A stretch of 64,000 bases of DNA, from positions 2,282,501 through 2,346,500 of the forward strand of contig JACCIC010000053.1 in NCBI GenBank assembly GCA_018907035.1, given 5' to 3'. Below, in pieces: positions 40,201 through 53,815 of this stretch (position 1 is its first letter; every line of letters begins with the position of its first letter). Origin of the DNA: Sycobia sp. Sy_11 (lineage: Eukaryota; Arthropoda; Insecta; Hymenoptera; Epichrysomallidae). The position numbers were made by a program, and so were the translations under genes. The notes under the pieces are model-generated. The model searched no databases. It worked only from the letters and a program-made list of their open reading frames with translations, and was not told the DNA's origin.

Positions 40201-41459
40201 ATATTAACACTTAATTATTCATGTAGATATATCAGAGTAGTATACTTGGACAAGAAAACGAAATGTTCAGATATTAAAATACTTTCTTTTTTTTTAATTT
40301 AGAGGATAGCAAAATATTAATAGTAGTTTATAATTAGTTGCTTAAATGATGAATGATTTGTATTTGTTATAATACAATTGTTTTTTTTACATCATTTTAT
40401 TACTGATAACTTCTTCTTTTGTCTCTTTTCATCAAATATTTGGCCTCCATTTTTGCATAACGACGCCAATAGTTGCTCTTGCTTCCCTATGTACATAGAA
40501 CCCATTACCACCAGAAGACCGCTGCATCGTAACCTACATCTGTTCTGTGTTGATTGTCATTAAATATATAATTTTAACTGCGACTGATAAGTCAGGAATC
40601 TAACAGTCGGATAAAATAGTATAAATTTACTATGAATTAAAGTAATTATTTATTCAATATCTAAATCAGAATATCTGATTAAATTATTTTATTACTTCTT
40701 TTTATTATAAATAAGGTGCAAATAAATCCATTTGCTTGACTCGATATGTACAAATAATCTTCTTATACTGTACATACAATGTTATTAAGATGATAAAAGC
40801 TAATGGTTTCCAAGATTTCAATCTACGAAAATTTGCTATTTTCCATTTTTCTATTCTTCAGTTTTCAGCATAATTATGGTAATTACGTCCGTGCTTTATC
40901 ATCTATCAAAACACTGACAAAATAAACATAATTTCGCTGTAAAAGAAAAGAGTTTGCATTTGGTCCGATAAGTAGATTATCAATATTGAGTATACAGCTA
41001 CCATGAGAAACTTATTGTTTGAATGTTACATAAATGTAAAGAATGATTATTTAACAACAGTGAATAGAACTTTTCTGAACATGTGGTATGTTAAAGTTTA
41101 ATTTAACTATACAATTATATCCAAATTTTTTCCATTAAATTTTATCATTTCTATTGATATTATAATTTCTGTTCTTAATAAAATTAAATTATCAATGAAA
41201 ATAGAGCAAATAATCAATTAAGTTTTTTTTTGGATATTATAGTTAATATGATTATGAATAATAGAGCGAAATTAAACTATTTTAGAAAACCTCCATGTTC
41301 TGGTACATTTCAAAAAGTTACTTTGCACCAGTAATTTGAAAATGAGATAAGTAAATTAAAAGGGATCTTTAAGGGGAGTCCTAAATTATCGTATAAAACT
41401 TTTAGAAAAAAATAATTTTAAATTCGTTGAGAATAGTTGAGACAATGTAATAAGTTGAT
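37274..41459. other. AT-rich spacer between paralogs A and B, first part
   Basis: No gene recognised. 39600-40090 has balanced composition with an open frame (39833-40090, 85 codons, no ATG) that I cannot assign. Confidence 0.45.
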
Positions 41460-42890
41460 ATAAGGAAACAATGCTCTCAGTAAACCCCAGTAAGATCAAA
41501 GTGGTTAACTTTACGAAGAAATACAAATGAAAGATTCCTGGGAATCTGATTCTCAAGGGCTAATAATTATTCATCTTTGATAGAGGTGGGTTTCGGGGCG
41601 TAAACTTGAATAGCAAGTTACAATGGATCTATCGTCTCGAATGGCAATGGAAAAAGATTAAATCGAACCTATAGAAGTACCATTGGGAGAAGCTAGAACT
41701 TAATGCAGCGACAATGTCTTCTTATTTTATATGTATATAATGCATGTTATATATATTTACAAAGTCATTTTTGGGCCCCGACTTATGTATTTTACGTTAA
41801 AACTTCTTAGACGCCCTTTACTAATAAGTATCATTGGCGTAAATCGGACAACACTCGTGGAGTCATTGGCATATGATAATTAACGCGGAAGCTACCAAAT
41901 CGATTCTAAGAATTAAGAGCTCTCTGGGCTGGAATAAGAGGCAGATGTACACGGCTGCCTACAACTTAGTCAATAAGATAATCCTATACAGGTACATAGG
42001 GATCTATCCACGGTGGGGTTTATGTTTGACAAAAAATAGATAATCAGTATAGGCTATATTGACGACTGAATAAAAAAACATCGGTATTACCGTCAGAGTT
42101 ATGAGAAACTGATTTACAGTTGAATCCGTAGGCCTTTGGTAAGTAACGAGGGCTCCTGTCTATAAAAAGAACGGTAGTATAGAGATACCTAATCGCTTAG
42201 GACATAATGCTACAATTCTACAAGAGGAACTGGCGGCTAGTCAAAGTGTTTTTATGGTCCTTGCCCATGCTACAATCTTTTCCTGGCTGTTTTGGGAGTG
42301 CTTTGATCTACTTAACCGGCTGAAGGTGAAACATAAATGTGTCAGAGTACTTTGAATCTCCAGTCATAGAGGTATCTGAATAAAGTGTATGCTGATTCAC
42401 TTGCTACGCTAGAAGCAACAAAAACATTCACTATATCTGGTCCATGGTTGGCATTCCTAGCTACCATATCGATACGATATTTGATGAATGACGACTACCA
42501 AAACATCAGATGATATGGAATACTCACAATATTCTTGTCAAGTTAAGGCGTTTATAGATGCTTATGTAAACATCAAAAGAGTAGAAAATCTGATCAAATT
42601 GGACAGGAATAGGCTGCGACTAATTATGAAACTCTTAAATGGTTAAGATAGGTTACGCTACCATCTGAATAACATCGACGTTATGGGCAACCTTCTCAAC
42701 GTTCTCTCTGAGTGCCCACTGTTAGAGGCTAGAAGATCTTCCCTCTTAGAGAGATCTTTTATATCCGAACAAGATATATAGACCATGAGCTACTCAAAGA
42801 TTCTAACCAACCTTGGGAGTATGTTTAGCTCTGAATATACAGTAAAGGAACGTAAGGGGTTATTAAAAAAATTACCTAAGCTTTGAGAAC
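41460..42890 (+). pseudogene. Decayed non-LTR retrotransposon, 3' half (RT end, RNase H, C-terminal region)
   Basis: Conceptual translation with several frameshifts and stops gives, in order: a reverse-transcriptase C-terminal motif (VNPSK followed by VVNFTKK, about 41480-41520), a stretch resembling the region after the RT core, an RNase H-like domain (NGS near 42170 where YTDGS is usual, HNATILQEELAA near 42210, SHRGI near 42360, ADSLATLEATKTFT near 42390-42435), and a C-terminal stretch with SECPLLEARRSSLLE (about 42710-42755). This order is typical of I, LOA or R1/Jockey-type elements. The 5' part (ORF1, endonuclease, most of RT) is not seen. It lies between paralogs A and B, in their orientation, and is non-functional. 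Confidence 0.7.
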
Positions 42891-45043
42891 AATTTTTCGT
42901 TGTTCCAACCTTTCATATATTAAAATAATAATATTAATACTCCTATTAATACTAATACTAATAATAGAGAAATATTTATTAATAAGTAGTACATTAAATT
43001 GATGGATACAATGAGAACAGAGACAGTGAATGAAATTTACAGTTGTAACAAAAAAAATTCTATGAGAAACTATATTAGAAAAAGTATAGATTATCCTTGA
43101 TAAATGTATATCAAGATGAATCAGAAATAATATTAAAAAACACAATATTTAGGTTTTTCATAAAAATAAGAATAACTTAGGTAAGTTGTTTGATACTTTA
43201 AAAGTAAGTGTAAAGATATGGTTAATGAATGCTTTAAAGTAGGAATTGAATAGTTATAAATTCAATTGTAATAATTTTACAGATTTTTATATTAGATAAG
43301 CAGGTAAATATGTCAAAAAGGGGAATCTATGAGCATCAATAATAATTTACGAAATATATATATATATATATGATATTGGGTTTACAAGAATATTGTTGAT
43401 ATTTTTAACATTCTTTTGATTTTGATAATATGGACATTTTGAAAGAAAATGTTTAGAATAAATTTAAAAAGTAGTTGAAAGTATTGACGTTTTAAGGAAT
43501 CAAAATTCTATACCTTTAATGTTACAGTTCAATAATTAGGTCGTTTTTATTATTCTTCATTAAATTTAATAGCTGTTCCGGAGATAATAGGTGTGTAACG
43601 GGATAAGTATATAGATAGAGAAGATCTGCGTTTATGGTCATTATTTCAGATCCTAAACAGGAGTTTGCAGATGTTGATAGTTTTAGTTAAGGGGGTAGTC
43701 AGATTAGGTTCGCTAATAAAATTAATTCTGATTCGTATATCTCGGTTTCTACGAGACTGATTATAAATCCGTTCAATCTGACTATCATAATAATTATGTG
43801 AGTTTAAAAAGAACTTTAAGACTGTTAAAAATATTTATTAGCGTAAAAGTTATGTATACAAAATATTATTATAGGAACGTACATAATATAGAATACTATT
43901 GCAAACAATGTTTCTGGGATGATTTATCAATATTGCACGTTGGTATTAGAAAAGGAGAATTGTCAAATTTTTTATTTTTTAATTAATTTATGTTAATTAA
44001 TTTATTTTAAAAATTAATAATAACTTCAAATATTAGAAAAAAACTATACATATCTTCTGTATTATGAAGGTTATAACTACGTGTTTTATATAGGATTTCT
44101 AAAGGAATTTTAACTACGATCCCCCAACCATCTTTGTCACTGAAATTAAAGTAAAGTATTTATTAGTTAATTTATTGGTTAGAGTGACTTTATCAGAAAT
44201 TTTTTAAATTTTAAATAAAATTAAAGTTGACTAGAGGAAATAAAAACCCGTGTGAGAATACAGTATGTTCTTATGGATGGTTATCAAGTTCCTCTAATTT
44301 TATTTAAAACGAGTTCAAATATGTAGATAAGTGTAAAAATTTCTTGAAAATTCGCAGAAATATATATTTCTATTTCTATTGTTATTCACTGCACAACTTT
44401 TTTATTATATCAAGTAAAAACCAGACAAAATATACATTGTTTAATAAAATTAGCATGGAACGAATACGGCATTGTCCTTCTGCATACATGCCTTATCTGG
44501 TCTAACCTGCTCCGTTTTTTTTCAGTTTCTACTCAATAGCTCAACAATAGACGTCAAGTTAACAAAAAAAAAAACCAAATATATATTTGTAAGATATTTT
44601 TCTGCTACTGTGAGAATTTTTTATAAATACTGAAACTCTAATATAAGCTTTTTTATTAAATTGAGTCAAAAAACTAGAATTTATATTAAAGCAATAATTT
44701 AAAAGCGATTCTTAAAGATTTGCTGATAATTTGAGACATTTTGAATAAAACAAGTTTGCGGTGACGCTCAATTACCCTTAAACTAATTTAAGGAAGAAGG
44801 ATATTGTACTTTTATAAATTTATTAATTGATAAATAATTATTTTTCTAATTATGTATTTTTTATAATTTTAATTTATCCATTTTTTTTCTTTTTTGTTGA
44901 AATATTATCAGGTTTTTTGTCTTAACTTCAGTTATGTATACAAATAAAAATGCTTTAATGAAACATTTTCTATCCGAATATTGCTATTTGAAAAGTAAAT
45001 ACTAGAGGCCGTGTTAAGAATTTGCATAATAATATTAAAGACA
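42891..45043. other. AT-rich spacer before paralog B
   Basis: Contains the inverted repeat at 43696-43784 and otherwise nothing recognised. It should hold the promoter and possible first exon of paralog B. Confidence 0.45.
43696..43784. repeat. Inverted repeat, MITE-like
   Basis: TAGTCAGATT (43696-43705) and its complement (43775-43784) are perfect 10-bp arms. The interior is partly self-complementary. Confidence 0.4.
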
Positions 45044-45151
45044 GTAAGTTTTAGGTAGTTTCTTGAAGAAATACTATTCTATTCATTGTTTTAACTTTTA
45101 ATAAAATATTCGTAAACAACATTGCTTAAAAATTTTAATTTTACATTTCAG
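45044..45151 (+). other. Possible 5' UTR intron of paralog B
   Basis: A consensus GTAAGT at 45044 and a TTTCAG ending at 45151 would frame a 108-bp intron ending 21 nt before the ATG. Paralogs A and C have comparable acceptors before their ATGs, which supports a shared non-coding first exon. No transcript data are available. Confidence 0.35.
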
Positions 45152-45172
45152 TCGACCTAGTTATTAATTGGA

Positions 45173-48100
45173 ATGCAAATCATGTCAATTTCGAGCGGAG
45201 TGATTGCATTTCTTGCCATTTTAAGCTATAATTGTCAAGTTCACTCAAAGCCAACAATTGTGTCCAGACTTTACGATTTTCCTAATCGACGACTGATAAT
45301 AGGACACAATCACATTGATAAAACAAGATTGCTCTATGGACTCTGTCAGTTTGGATCGCATGAAGAAACAGCTAGGTGCAGAATAATGTATGATAGTGGC
45401 GCATTCAATGACAGTAAAAAGATCTATTTCTGCGATGTTGAGTTATCGATTGACGTGGCGAATGGACGGCTCGATATTTTAGGAACGGATTTCTGGAGCG
45501 ATGATAAAGCGATTTTTTCATGGCGCGATCTAGACAATAATAATTTCCGACGCGTACAGGTTACGGTACTAACAATTTATATGAAAACTTGCCTATTTTC
45601 AACGCGAAAATTGATGGTCGATAATTATTATGACAAAGATACGCAAATACATATTCTTCCTTCCGTAAATAGTTATACAATTTTGTATGCGGATAGATTA
45701 CTATGCCGTCATAAGTTTTGCAAGATGACTGTGAACGACAATGACGTGGCTAGCACACCAGCACCCTGGATACCGTATAAGGATTTTATACATGCTCTGG
45801 AACCCATTGAAAATCAACCAAAATATATTTTGATCACTATTGGAGATTCTAGTCGGAATCATGGACATCTGAAATATTACTTACTAGATGATGCCGGTAA
45901 GTGAACATTTTAGTCACTTCTTATGAATAAAAAACTCAGAAAAATTTCCGCAACTTTCCAATAATGGCTTAATGAAATCTTATCTATGTCTGAAAAATGC
46001 CAAATAGAAATATTTTCAATCAATTGAAATTTATTAGTTTAACTTATTATCATTCAAAAAAATTATTTATGCTTTATACTATATAAATAATATATATAAT
46101 ATATAATTTAATCTGTTTGTTAATTTTATTTGTTAATAGGCAATTAACAATTAACTTCGATTGGAAAACTAATATGTTATACACTAGCTCAATAGAAATA
46201 TATTTGTATACACATTTTGAGAATATATCGAATAATTCTTGAAGAAGTAGTTTTCGACTGAACGATCATTGAGAGAACAGGCTAAATGTGAACAAAAGAT
46301 TTATAGAGCTAATGACATTTTTTGGCAACAGGTTCTTTGTTTTCATAATCTTACTAGCTCAGGTTTTATGAGTGCAAGTAGTTTAATTGAATAATAAGTT
46401 GAATAAGTTGAACCCTTAAGCCTAATCGTTCAAGTAGTCAAGTTTACGAGATGCAGCGTTGTTGGATGTTTGATTTTACAATTTCTAATCGAATTTTCGC
46501 ATGTGTTACCGTCTATTTATATGACGTGCTACATATTACTAACACAGTGGTTAACAGCTTGAAGTACAGTTTTAGCCTTTACACATCTTTCATAACAATT
46601 CATTGAGCACAACTGAGTAGTAGCTTAAATACTTTTTAGATGCTAGAGAATTTTAAATTAGTAGATCTAAATAAATCTTCCTAGTAATAAATTAAAGTGT
46701 TAATATTGCATCGTTCTAAAAAATAATTGAAATTTTCGCAACAGAAGTGGAATTTTATGTTAACATTCGCTTTTACTTATTGGACTACGTATCTCATGTA
46801 CTGCTCTCTACTATCCAATTTCTTTAATAACTTCGAATTTTTTCACAAAAAAAATTAAATAAATTGGAAAATTCATTACCTTACAAGCAGCTTCAACTAT
46901 GCTATTGCTTTGTTTAGTTAGAATTAGTATTCACTCTATTAGTAATACCAAAAGTTAGTAAAATTATTCAAAATATTACGCTGCATATTAATTAATACAG
47001 TTCTAATAGTACTGTGCAACTGACATATGCTTAATAATCTCAGTTTAAGGTCGTAGCTAATATACTGCTTGTCATACTCGTAGATGATATTCGATTAGCT
47101 TGGCTGTCATTCTCCCCTATAAAAACTGTCTGCTGCTAACAAAATTATTCAACAGCAAGTGATCAACTTTATATTGAGTTACTTAATGGGAGGGCTTGCT
47201 TCAAAAGCTCAAAAAATCTATTCTTTGCTTAAATATATAGAGTGCTTATCTGAGAACTAATAACTTGTAGAAATTGTTTGGAAATATTTTACTAGCTAAG
47301 GCCGGGATGTGGTAAACCGAAGCCCTTCACTTTTTGCGATAGATTGCAGTTTTACGACACTTAGCTTAGGAAAAATTCTAAAAGTGAACATAACGAATTT
47401 ACACTTGTGCGACTTATTAACCGATGCATCTGCTTTGTATTAGTTCTCCAGTTTTGGTATTTTTCAATTGAGATGATATATGAAGGTACTGAATTATCAA
47501 TTGCGACATGGGAGTCATGCGTTTTGAACCTAAGTGTATTGTTAGTCACCTGTTTAAACGAATCAATTGTTTTCTTTGATCAATAGTCTAGCTTAGACCA
47601 GAAGTGCATTTTCATATTTAAGATCCCGTACCTATCTAAACTTCGAAATGAATAATTATGAAATTATTCATCGGCTACTAAAATAAAGCACTCAACATAT
47701 TTCTTTTTTCTTGTAAACTAAATTTATGTACGATATAATTTTTTAAAAATAATTAAATCTGATTTTTTAGTAGAAAAATTATATAATAAAACAGTTATAA
47801 CATATGAAGTGTATTGCTAAATTGATAACTATGAAAATTTTGATTTGAATGTTATTGAAGTAATGCTTGTTCGATGAATTTATATTTCAAGGATAAAGTC
47901 TGAAAATCTTTTTAGTTTACATTTGTGGATCATTGGAACGATTAAACAATTATTTATAATATTTCTACTTTTTAAAATCACAAGTTAAATCAGAGATTCT
48001 TTAGATTGATTAGATATTTGAATTGCCTAGTGCTTTAAAAACATTATTTTTATTTGTTACAAACTATTATCACTTTGAAACTTAATTCATATAATTAAGA

Positions 48101-48712
48101 AAATCTATATTGCTTTCTAAGATTTCAATATACTACAAATAGAATTTCTTATGTTATGTTATATAAAATAAATTATATTCACATTTACAGGTATTATAAA
48201 ATATACTACTATTTATACTTTGATAAAATGTATTTACAAACTAAACTGAATATTGAACTCTTTCAGGGCCAATGGAGCTAGGAAGATACCATAGTCCTGA
48301 CAATTTTATTTGGTCTGCCTCGAATGGTTTTCTTTCATTCTGTAACCCTGAATACTGCAATTCGTTCAATCATGATGGCGATTTAATGAGCAATAAAACT
48401 TTAAAACTACTTATTAAACCAAGCAAATATATGGCCTTATACAATCTGCCTGATGGAGCACATTTAGCAATCGTATGCGATGAAAAACAACGGTACTTTT
48501 ACCGCATTATTAAGATTGGAACCAATGGGTACGAGGAATATGGTTATAATATCGAAGAATTAAAATGCACACGCCATTATGGATACATGACCAGTCAATT
48601 TTTCAAGAATAGCGATGAGGAATATTGCTTATCAATATTTCATTCCACATATGACAGTATAGGTGGATACAAATTTAGTCGATATTGTTTTTTCCTTCAA
48701 GATATGCGATAG
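45173..48712 (+). CDS. Secreted 12-cysteine protein, tandem paralog B (389 aa, two coding exons)
   Basis: Coding exons are 45173-45896 and 48267-48712, with a 2,370-bp phase-1 intron (donor GTAAGT, acceptor CTTTCAG) at the same position as in paralogs A and C; the split codon gives Gly242. The signal peptide has the core GVIAFLAIL, with likely cleavage after VHS, before K-PTI. The mature Cys are at 58, 69, 87, 140, 178, 183, 267, 272, 312, 342, 362 and 382, matching A and C exactly in spacing except between Cys6 and Cys7. Exon 2 has the same length (446 nt) as exon 2 of A. The start is ambiguous: the second in-frame ATG at 45182 (Met4, ATGTCAATTT) aligns with the starts of A and C and would give 386 residues. 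The sequon in the second repeat of A and C (N-G-T, N-Q-T) is lost here (N-G-R). A strong GTAAGT at 45044 and the acceptor ending at 45151 could bound a 108-bp intron after a non-coding first exon. Function unknown. Confidence 0.85.
45897..48266 (+). other. Phase-1 intron of paralog B, expanded
   Basis: GTAAGT donor and CTTTCAG acceptor. The intron is 2,370 bp, about nine times that of paralog A. I see no open reading frame of note inside and no recognisable mobile element. Confidence 0.8.
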
Positions 48713-51700
48713 AAAATTTCAAACGATAATGATTCGACCTATATTAGAAGATTGAGTAAAACCTGGTTGTTAGTGCCAAATTTAACAATACAAATTACGT
48801 CTATGTAAAATTTAACATTTGAATTACAAAAAGTTTCTGAAATTGATTAAAATATCTTATCAAGAGAATCGACAAAGAAAATTTTTCATTTTTACATCAT
48901 CTATGAATATTATATGAAATTACTTTCTTTCAATTGTTGGCATTCTTTTTTACGAAGTTTGTTAAACATATCGACAATGAACTTTATGAAAGGAACATGT
49001 ATAAAATATCAAGAATCTCACATTATCATCTATCAACAAGATTATATTGTAGTATTTTTATCGAAAAATTTCATGGCAATTTCAATTTTTGTAAAATTTT
49101 ATATCGAAAAACATGATAAGAAGTATATTTTTTCGAACAATATGATATTGGACAAGCAAGGTTTTTTTAAAAATTTTTTAAAGTTTGGATAACTTATGTG
49201 GTGAAATTACTTGAAGTACTATTCTCATAGTGAACTCAGAAAACTAAAAAATATTATTATGCTGAAAGTTATGGTAAAGCTGACATGTATCGTAGCTTTT
49301 TTATGCCAATGTACCTGCCGAAGATTATTCTGTCCATGTATAAAGCCTTCATAGGGTCTCAGGAAAACGTGAAAACTTACTGATAATTTATTATCAAATT
49401 TATTTTCACAATCACTAACTGCACAATAAATATTGTAAGAACTTTCTTTACGTACTGCTTACTCTGCAACCTCCATAGAAATGAGTTTAGAATCCAAAAT
49501 AAATGAATAATATGAAAACTACTATGATTTAAATGTAATGTTTGGTCTTTCGATAGGGAGAAATCTGACCGCCAGAGGTCGTATCAACGATTTTACTTCA
49601 CAATAGGAATAGCATTCATACTGCAGTGTATAATTCAATGTGCTGAACTGAACATGTATTTATCAGAGTTACTGATTCATGAGTTTGCACTGATTCGAAT
49701 ACAGCGGTGGTGTCGATTATTGAGGCTTCACCCTCCTTTGATAATTTTGACAATCTCGGTCGATACGTATGTGTTCTGTTCTTGAATATACTTTGTAGAC
49801 GCAGGAATTGGCACGAGATCTCTAATGTATTGAGATATCATTCTCATCAGTAGTTCCATTGTGTACTTGGGGCAATTAAACTTGCTTATTGAAATCCGAT
49901 CACGTTAATCGCCTCGTCGTTTTACATCCATTGGATTTATAAATAAACTAGCAGCCTTATACCTCTATCGATCGTGAATACGTCGTCAGCAGTCAATCGC
50001 CAAATCTTTGAGAAAATTATTTTTAAAAAATTTCGTTGATCACCAATAAAAACAGAATTTTAAAATTTAAACTTGAATCCATTTGAAACGTGCTATATGT
50101 GAAACTATGAGCATCTCTTAGATTTTCGAAAGACTTTTTTATTTAACATATTGCCAGCCTGAAAAATCTATCTATGTTTAGTAGTGTGATCTGGAGATTG
50201 ATGCATGACAGAGTGTATTGGTTACTCTTTTACACAGATTAGTTAGTTGGAGTTCCATGTTTTTTAATTCTTATGTCTATTATTGCTTTTACCATTATTA
50301 TTAAACATCTATTATTCACGGACAGATATTTAGAGAAGTTACATATTATTTTTGTACGGAATTTCCACGTCTATGGTCCAAACGGAATATACATAATTGA
50401 GTTGTCATCGATAAGAATTAAAAATTGGATGTTAATAATTGGCGCAAAATACTTTTGAATCACTCGGTACAATTATTATCAATATGAGGATACATGATGT
50501 CCTCTATATAACTAGACACATTCGATAATAATTTCTTTTATATGGATACTATTGTTTCGGGATTAAATGATAATATGATTTACCATTAACTATTATATTA
50601 TCATAATCAGACTTGGTCGATTTCATGATTTACAGATAAGTTATTTTCAAACATAAAAATATGACTACGAAATTTTTTAGACCGCTATCCTTACTTAAAT
50701 ATATTATATATACTATATAGTATACTAATGTTGTTTAGCTACTACATATACTACTATACGATGTTGATCCTTAACAATTTATTAGGCGTATATTTACGAT
50801 GATTTTGTTAACACCTCATTTTTATTGATCATGTAGAGTTCATATTTTTTCTTTTATTTATTCAATACATTGGATATTTTTTGAGGAACTTATATTAGTT
50901 ATTTCATTAGTATTTGAGTACTATTATGTTTCCTTTATAGTCAATTCAGTAATGTGTATTTATATAAAAATTCCGTAAATTCAGAATAAAGGTATTCATT
51001 GTTATGCATGAAAAATAGAAGGCCTTCTTTCACTTCCTCAATTTAAGATAAAAGAGCTAGTTTCAGTTCAGTTGTGAAGAAGCCGAAATAGTATATTTTT
51101 TAATAATACAAATATTTTTTATTGAAGCGAAATGGTCATGTAATAAATTTACTATTTATTAAAATTTTATTAAAATAATCTTGAGGAAATTAACCAGTTA
51201 CTCAATAAGTTTAAAAACTTTATGCAATGGTACCAACAAACTATTAGCACATCATTTTTATTCTTAAAATATTTTAATTATAATTCAAGTGCAGTTAAGC
51301 TATATTAAGACCCTAGGTATATTAGCGTAGATACATAATAAAGATAAGATATTTAAAAAAATTAAATTCTGTATTTAAATGTATTAAATTTAGATTTATA
51401 ATAACATGATTTTCATTGAAGTTGTTGAATTATAAGAGTTCAAAAGTGAAAAATTTTAAATCCACGTTGCTCTGAACACAGAATGGCTTCAGCAGAGTAG
51501 TCCTGGCTAAATTTTCTGCAATCCTCTGCGCGAAACCGAGAGATCGCTGGGTTAACTGATACACGATTTAATTAACTTTGGGATATGGCCCTATATATCT
51601 CAGTAGATTATGCATTGTGTATTATAAACTTAAATTGCGAGTACGTATTTAGAAATAAAATGTATACAGAAATAATAAAATGAATCTAATAGAATATTCA

Positions 51701-53569
51701 TTTGTAAATAATAATAAGAAATGACGGAGGGATGTTTATTAGACGAGAAGAATCGTAAGGAAGTACGTAATGTCTATTTTTCAATTGGAGAAACATTCTC
51801 GTTCAAAAGCAAAGGCAGTAACGCAAAGAGGGAATAAGTACAATGGTTGTTTGATGGATGGGATTTCGTAAGCTCAAATTACATGGAATTATGGTTAAGA
51901 AATTAATGCCTGCGAATAGGTCTCGATTATAGGTAACAATTGTCTAGTTGAATTTTCAACAATATAAAGTAACATACTCTCTCCTACCAATGAAATAAAA
52001 AATGAGGACAGTCACTTATGTTAATGTTTGAAGCTTGTGTGATCCGGTTTCGACAATTCTTCTAATTACAGCACAATTATAATCAAGATACGATAGGTCG
52101 CTCTTACAATCTTTTGATAAATTAATATAATTGATTAATTATATTTGTTTAAAAAAGACTATAATACGTAATATAGAACCTATATAGTAAGTCTATAGCA
52201 AGAATGTAAGTAGATTTTTAATATAAAATATCTTTATCATCCTTATAATTCTATATCACAGGCGAATGACCTTTGAATGATGGGATAATTTTCCATTCTA
52301 TGACGTTCTTCGTACTTTTCAATACAAAAACAATTAAACATTTTGCCTACTGAATGATCGATACTCATTTACCTGAATTTCGTGCATATAATAATTTTAT
52401 GCGTGCACTGCCGTAATAGAGCACGTGATTCGTTCACTCGAATAGTAGCGAAGGCGTGAATTTTAAAAACGTAGGCGTGGATTCCATACGTCTCTATGTT
52501 TAAGTTTTTCTTTTATAACACGGTCGCCTACTAATGGAAGTAATTCTATAACCTTTTTCTACGTCTTCTTCTTTTCCTATATTAATACGAGGATTATGAA
52601 AAAGTTTCTTTAGTATAATCAAGGCTATGATATAATTATCTTCGGATGCCTCTAACTAATGTATTAATGAAACAGCTTCGTTTTTCAAACAAGAGCATAA
52701 TTAATGAATTTTTTGGAATATTTTGGAAAATTTGAATTATTGCGGCTAATATAAAATGCCTGACGGAACTCTGACGATTTATTGAATTAAACGTTTTCAA
52801 TTCTATTCCAGGTATCGTATACAGTTTTCGTCTATCTTCTTGGCAGTTGGTTTACTTCTGCACTTATATATACTATCTGCACTATAGTACTTATTAATTA
52901 CTTAATTAAATAATCATAGGCATGAAATTCGTTTTTACGAATTATTTTCCCATCGTAATATTTAATGGATTAGCATACAAAGTAAAACAATATAAAATTA
53001 GGAAGTTTTCATAAAATTATGTGAATTAAACAACCGGCAAAACAGCCAATGCAAAAATGAATTTAGAGGGTTATTGAAGTCAATTTTTATCGACGATAGG
53101 ATAAATAATGCGTTTTAAACAATGTTATATTATTGACCTACATTATTGAACATTTTAATTAATCATGCCCTTCATTTACGTCACTTCTAAATTGCTGTCA
53201 AGTTTAAGGAGCCTCATCAAACTGTGGGAAATTAGACCGTTGTGAAAGGTGTATTTAGAATTTGTGGTTAAGAAATTATACAACCTGGTCATTTCCATGA
53301 GGCTTGCCGAAATCTACCAGAGACTACACAGTAGTGTAAAATAAACGTAATTTAGGGTACGATTAATTAAAATTTTTAATAATTTAATTCTTAGGTATAT
53401 TATTTAAAACAAAGTATTTTTGCTCAATCGGTAACAATGGACTTCTCCATCCCCTTAACCGCTGTATATCCAGAAAATCACGTTCGACCTAGAGTCGTAA
53501 AATTTTTTGGATCTTCTGTGAACGGAGTTGCAATGAATTTCGATCCAACATGATTCGTAAAATGAACTT

Positions 53570-53628
53570 TTATGGGTTTGTGACAAAAATAAAGATTATA
53601 CTTCTGTAGCATGTATCACGAGCTTGCT

Positions 53629-53685
<57 letters not shown>

Positions 53686-53815
53686 TATACCATCTTATGA
53701 AGCTGGAGGTGCATTTTGTCTTAGGGTTATCGGCTAGATTTATTAGTAAAGCATCGCCAGTAGTCGCTGCCATGGACGGCTTGATACTGCATCGGGCTTC
53801 AAATTACATACTTAT
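53570..53815 (-). other. Ambiguous coding-like patch beside a (TA)n tract
   Basis: About 53695-53815 has balanced base composition and is open on both strands: on the minus strand an ordinary-looking peptide (MAATTGDALLINLADNPKTK), on the plus strand a 65-codon ATG frame at 53697-53894. At most one can be real. The minus frame runs into the adjacent (TA)n tract, which argues for a relic or chance. Confidence 0.15.
53632..53679. repeat. (TA)n microsatellite
   Basis: Pure TA tract, one of the few in the right half. Confidence 0.95.
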
